In this document: piece after piece, positions 62,061 to 64,000 of the stretch | How the letters are laid out: every line of letters begins with the position of its first letter | How positions within the stretch are numbered: position 1 is the first letter of the stretch | Source: Margaritifera margaritifera | Lineage: Eukaryota > Mollusca > Bivalvia > Unionida > Margaritiferidae | Reading direction: 5' to 3' | Assembly: GCA_029931535.1 (NCBI GenBank) | Contig: JAQPZY010001660.1 | Span: forward strand, 6,518,001 to 6,582,000 | Length of the DNA stretch: 64,000 nucleotides | Made by a program: the position numbers and the translations under genes | Notes under the pieces: model-generated | Databases searched by the model: none | Told to the model about the DNA's origin: nothing | The model's input: only the letters and a program-made list of their open reading frames with translations

Positions 62061-62514
62061 AAAATAATTTCTGCATGATACGTTTAGTTCAAGACTGGAT
62101 ACTTTTACCGAAGGTTGCTTAGTAATTTGAAGAGGCAACCATGCCCCTACTAGTGATTACATAAAACATTATTAAACATGGAATTGGCATATACCATACC
62201 ATTCATGGTACTCTTGGCAAGTCACAATAATCTACTTACCAAACACAACTGTTTGGAACATTGGCCGGTAATATGGCTTCATACTATTGATCAGAGTTAT
62301 TTCTCAGAGAACTTGTGTCCGTATTTAGGCCTATAATAATCGGCCATAAAAATTGTAGATTTCAAAATTGTGATTAGTAGATTGGCTTCTAAACCTGTAG
62401 ATTCTTTATCGACACAAATTTACATGTTATAAGCGGGTTGAAAACAAAACAAGCATTTTTTGCCATAATATGTATTCTCAATCATGACATTGAACTTCTG
62501 ACTCCTACAAAGTC
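62061..62514. other. No recognisable feature
   Basis: AT-rich DNA left of the hAT-like fragment; continuation of the transposase is not recognisable here. Confidence 0.5.
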
Positions 62515-62945
62515 GGGGGCTGGAACCTGAGTGACAATGTGTGTTTTTGTACGCTGGCATGAAAATTTCTGTGCAATCTCCGAGTCTCGAAACATAACTT
62601 GAACCAGTTTAGTAAAATGATCTGAGGAGTGGTAAATTGTGCTTTGCCAGAAAATTTGCAAACAAAGTCTCTACACATGCCACTTTATCCACTTTTGGTC
62701 CAGTCTCAAACAAGTTCTTCAAAATGAGCATGTCTGTTACAGAAGAATCATTGCTCCTATGCGACAGTGTCTACACATGCCTGGTGATATAATTTCGTCC
62801 TTCATATACTATCTTAAAATCCACTTTGCATGCAACACACAATGCAGACTCGAGACCTTTGCTACTAGCCTGCACACATTTAAACTGATTTCCAAGCATT
62901 GCAGAACTTGTTGAAGTTGTTGTAATATTTCTTAGCCATTGTTTT
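62515..62945 (-). pseudogene. hAT-like transposase N-terminal fragment (BED-type finger)
   Basis: Across shifted frames the minus strand reads KCVQASSKGLES-like and CVACKVDFKIVYEGRN, then ITRHV and THLSHR-type residues, fitting C-x2-C...H...H of a BED-like finger. Next come LFANFLAKHNLPL and, one frame over, SDHFTKLVQVMFRDSEIAQKFSCQRTKT. The latter pattern is common in hAT-derived proteins of animals. The catalytic region is absent and at least two frameshifts are needed, so this is dead. Confidence 0.6.
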
Positions 62946-62970
62946 TTAGCATTGGGAGAAAACGCATGTT

Positions 62971-63740
62971 TTGGTAGTTCAACATGAATTGACCAGACAA
63001 AGATAAGAACTTCCCTTACATTTTCCTCATTAAAAAATCAAAATACTTAAGTGTTTCTACAGAAATAATTTTTAGGTTGGTCTCTCCTTTTTATCTCACC
63101 CACACCAAAGGTTGGCCCATTTTGATCAAAGACTCTAAATCCATTATGTACTTTACCTTTGATCTCTTTATTACTTACAGCACCTCAAAAAACATTCTGC
63201 CTTTGGCTTCAAACTCTCCAAATTACAATAGGGTAATCAATTACAGCTTGTGGTGTACACATGTTAGCCATTGATTAACAATTCTTAATCAAACAACTAA
63301 ATGCACATCATTGCACCAGTCGTAGTACTGGTGGAACAGTTCCGGTTCCCAGTACACTGGTTCTGGCTGGTTTCTGTAATGTGATAGAATGCGTACAAAT
63401 ACAATTTTTTTTCTTTCTTTCCTCATTTAGTTTTTTGTCTTTTAATTTTCAAAAGCAGTAGATTTAAACTATAAAAACAGTACGTGCAGTAGATGGCCTT
63501 AAAAACAGTATTTTTGTCCTACCGACTTTAGAATCACATGTATGATTATCCATAGTGAATAGTACTGCCATTAATAATATTATCCAATAATTATCATATA
63601 TTTATATTCCCTTTTATTGATACAACTGTTAAAGATCTATTAATAACTACACCCAATAAGCTTTAGTTTTCCTAGAATACTGTGGAATGTTGCTGACTTT
63701 TTAAAATTATACAATTAATTGACATTCTGTGGATGTTGAC
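62971..63740. other. No recognisable feature
   Basis: AT-rich; around 63317-63365 short inverted words (CAGTACTGG, CCAGTACACTGG) occur without a wider structure. Confidence 0.5.
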
Positions 63741-63746
63741 AATCAT

Positions 63747-63774
63747 ATGAATAAATAAATAAATAAATAAATAA
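63747..63774. repeat. AAAT microsatellite
   Basis: About six AAAT units. Confidence 0.95.
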
Positions 63775-63884
63775 GCAGATATATTTATTTTTCAACATTT
63801 AAGCTACAGCATGATAGGCACTTAAAAAGTTCATAATATTAGTGTGCTGAACAACAAAGTTCTATAATTTAGTGAACAGTACAT

Positions 63885-64000
63885 CAGTGCATCCTCTCAA
63901 AGTACTCCCCATGCACTTGTACACACTTTCTCAGTCTGACTATCCAATTATTAAATGCCATTTTGTATTTGGTTTTTGATGTTTTGCTCATGCACTGGAA
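63885..64000 (-). pseudogene. mariner-like transposase C-terminus, cut by window edge
   Basis: The minus strand reads KYKMAFNNWIVRLRKCVQVH and then GEYFERMH before a stop. The pattern (A..NW..RL.KC....GEYFE) is that of the last residues of mariner transposases. The catalytic DDD part, if present, lies to the right of the window. The flanking AAAGTTCATAATATTAG at about 63827 may be near the transposon end. Confidence 0.65.

Noticed and set aside
62639..62914. 91-codon plus-strand open frame with several Cys
   Set aside because: It is the antisense of the hAT-like transposase fragment, which explains the sequence better.

Overview
The window looks like nuclear DNA from an invertebrate animal, most likely a bivalve mollusc. 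The evidence is AT-rich sequence, long introns with consensus splice sites, tRNA-derived SINEs (one with a V-domain-like core), DIRS-type tyrosine-recombinase retrotransposons, LINEs with an esterase/zinc-knuckle ORF1, and ~150-bp degenerate monomer families of a kind familiar from bivalve genomes. The taxon is an inference. There are no bacterial operons, rRNA genes or CRISPR arrays.

Two real genes are supported. LRRC45 (centrosomal LRR/coiled-coil protein) lies on the minus strand. Its first two coding exons are at 6359-6274 and 5112-4961; the rest lies beyond the left end or was not found. An LRRC20-like gene lies on the plus strand and is complete: four coding exons (11320-11386, 16957-17100, 31702-31869, 32629-32795), 181 residues, all three introns in phase 1. 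The two are divergent, with start codons about 5 kb apart. A single unassigned exon candidate sits at 59536-59597 (+).

Layout: 21-740, eighteen 40-bp tandem units. 4.3-4.8 kb, LINE and tRNA-like fragments. 6.38-9.03 kb, a DIRS-like element (minus) whose terminal inverted repeat ends just upstream of the LRRC45 start codon. LRRC20 intron 1 carries a GA microsatellite, two LINE fragments and a nested MITE. Intron 2 carries an inverted-repeat-bounded DIRS derivative (18.17-21.30 kb), a complete SINE, an hAT MITE with target-site duplication, and a DIRS-like gag/RT fragment (25.44-28.48 kb) inserted into an older repeat. Intron 3 holds a double-hairpin MITE.

From 32.8 kb to the right end I see no recognisable host gene except the exon candidate. 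This part holds a compound GATA/GGAT minisatellite inside a TIR-bounded element (38.3-40.6 kb), several minisatellites (43.85, 52.1, 54.97, 57.34, 59.13 kb), two decayed LINEs on the minus strand (49.56-51.99 and 53.0-56.29 kb), arrays of hairpin-headed monomer repeats, an hAT/BED-like transposase fragment (62.5-62.95 kb) and a mariner-like transposase tail cut by the right edge.

The host genes do not form a pathway; both encode LRR proteins. The most interesting signals are the DIRS terminal repeat next to the LRRC45 start exon, the repeat-phased exon structure of LRRC20, the double-hairpin MITE family, and the set of monomer repeats that each begin with a short hairpin.
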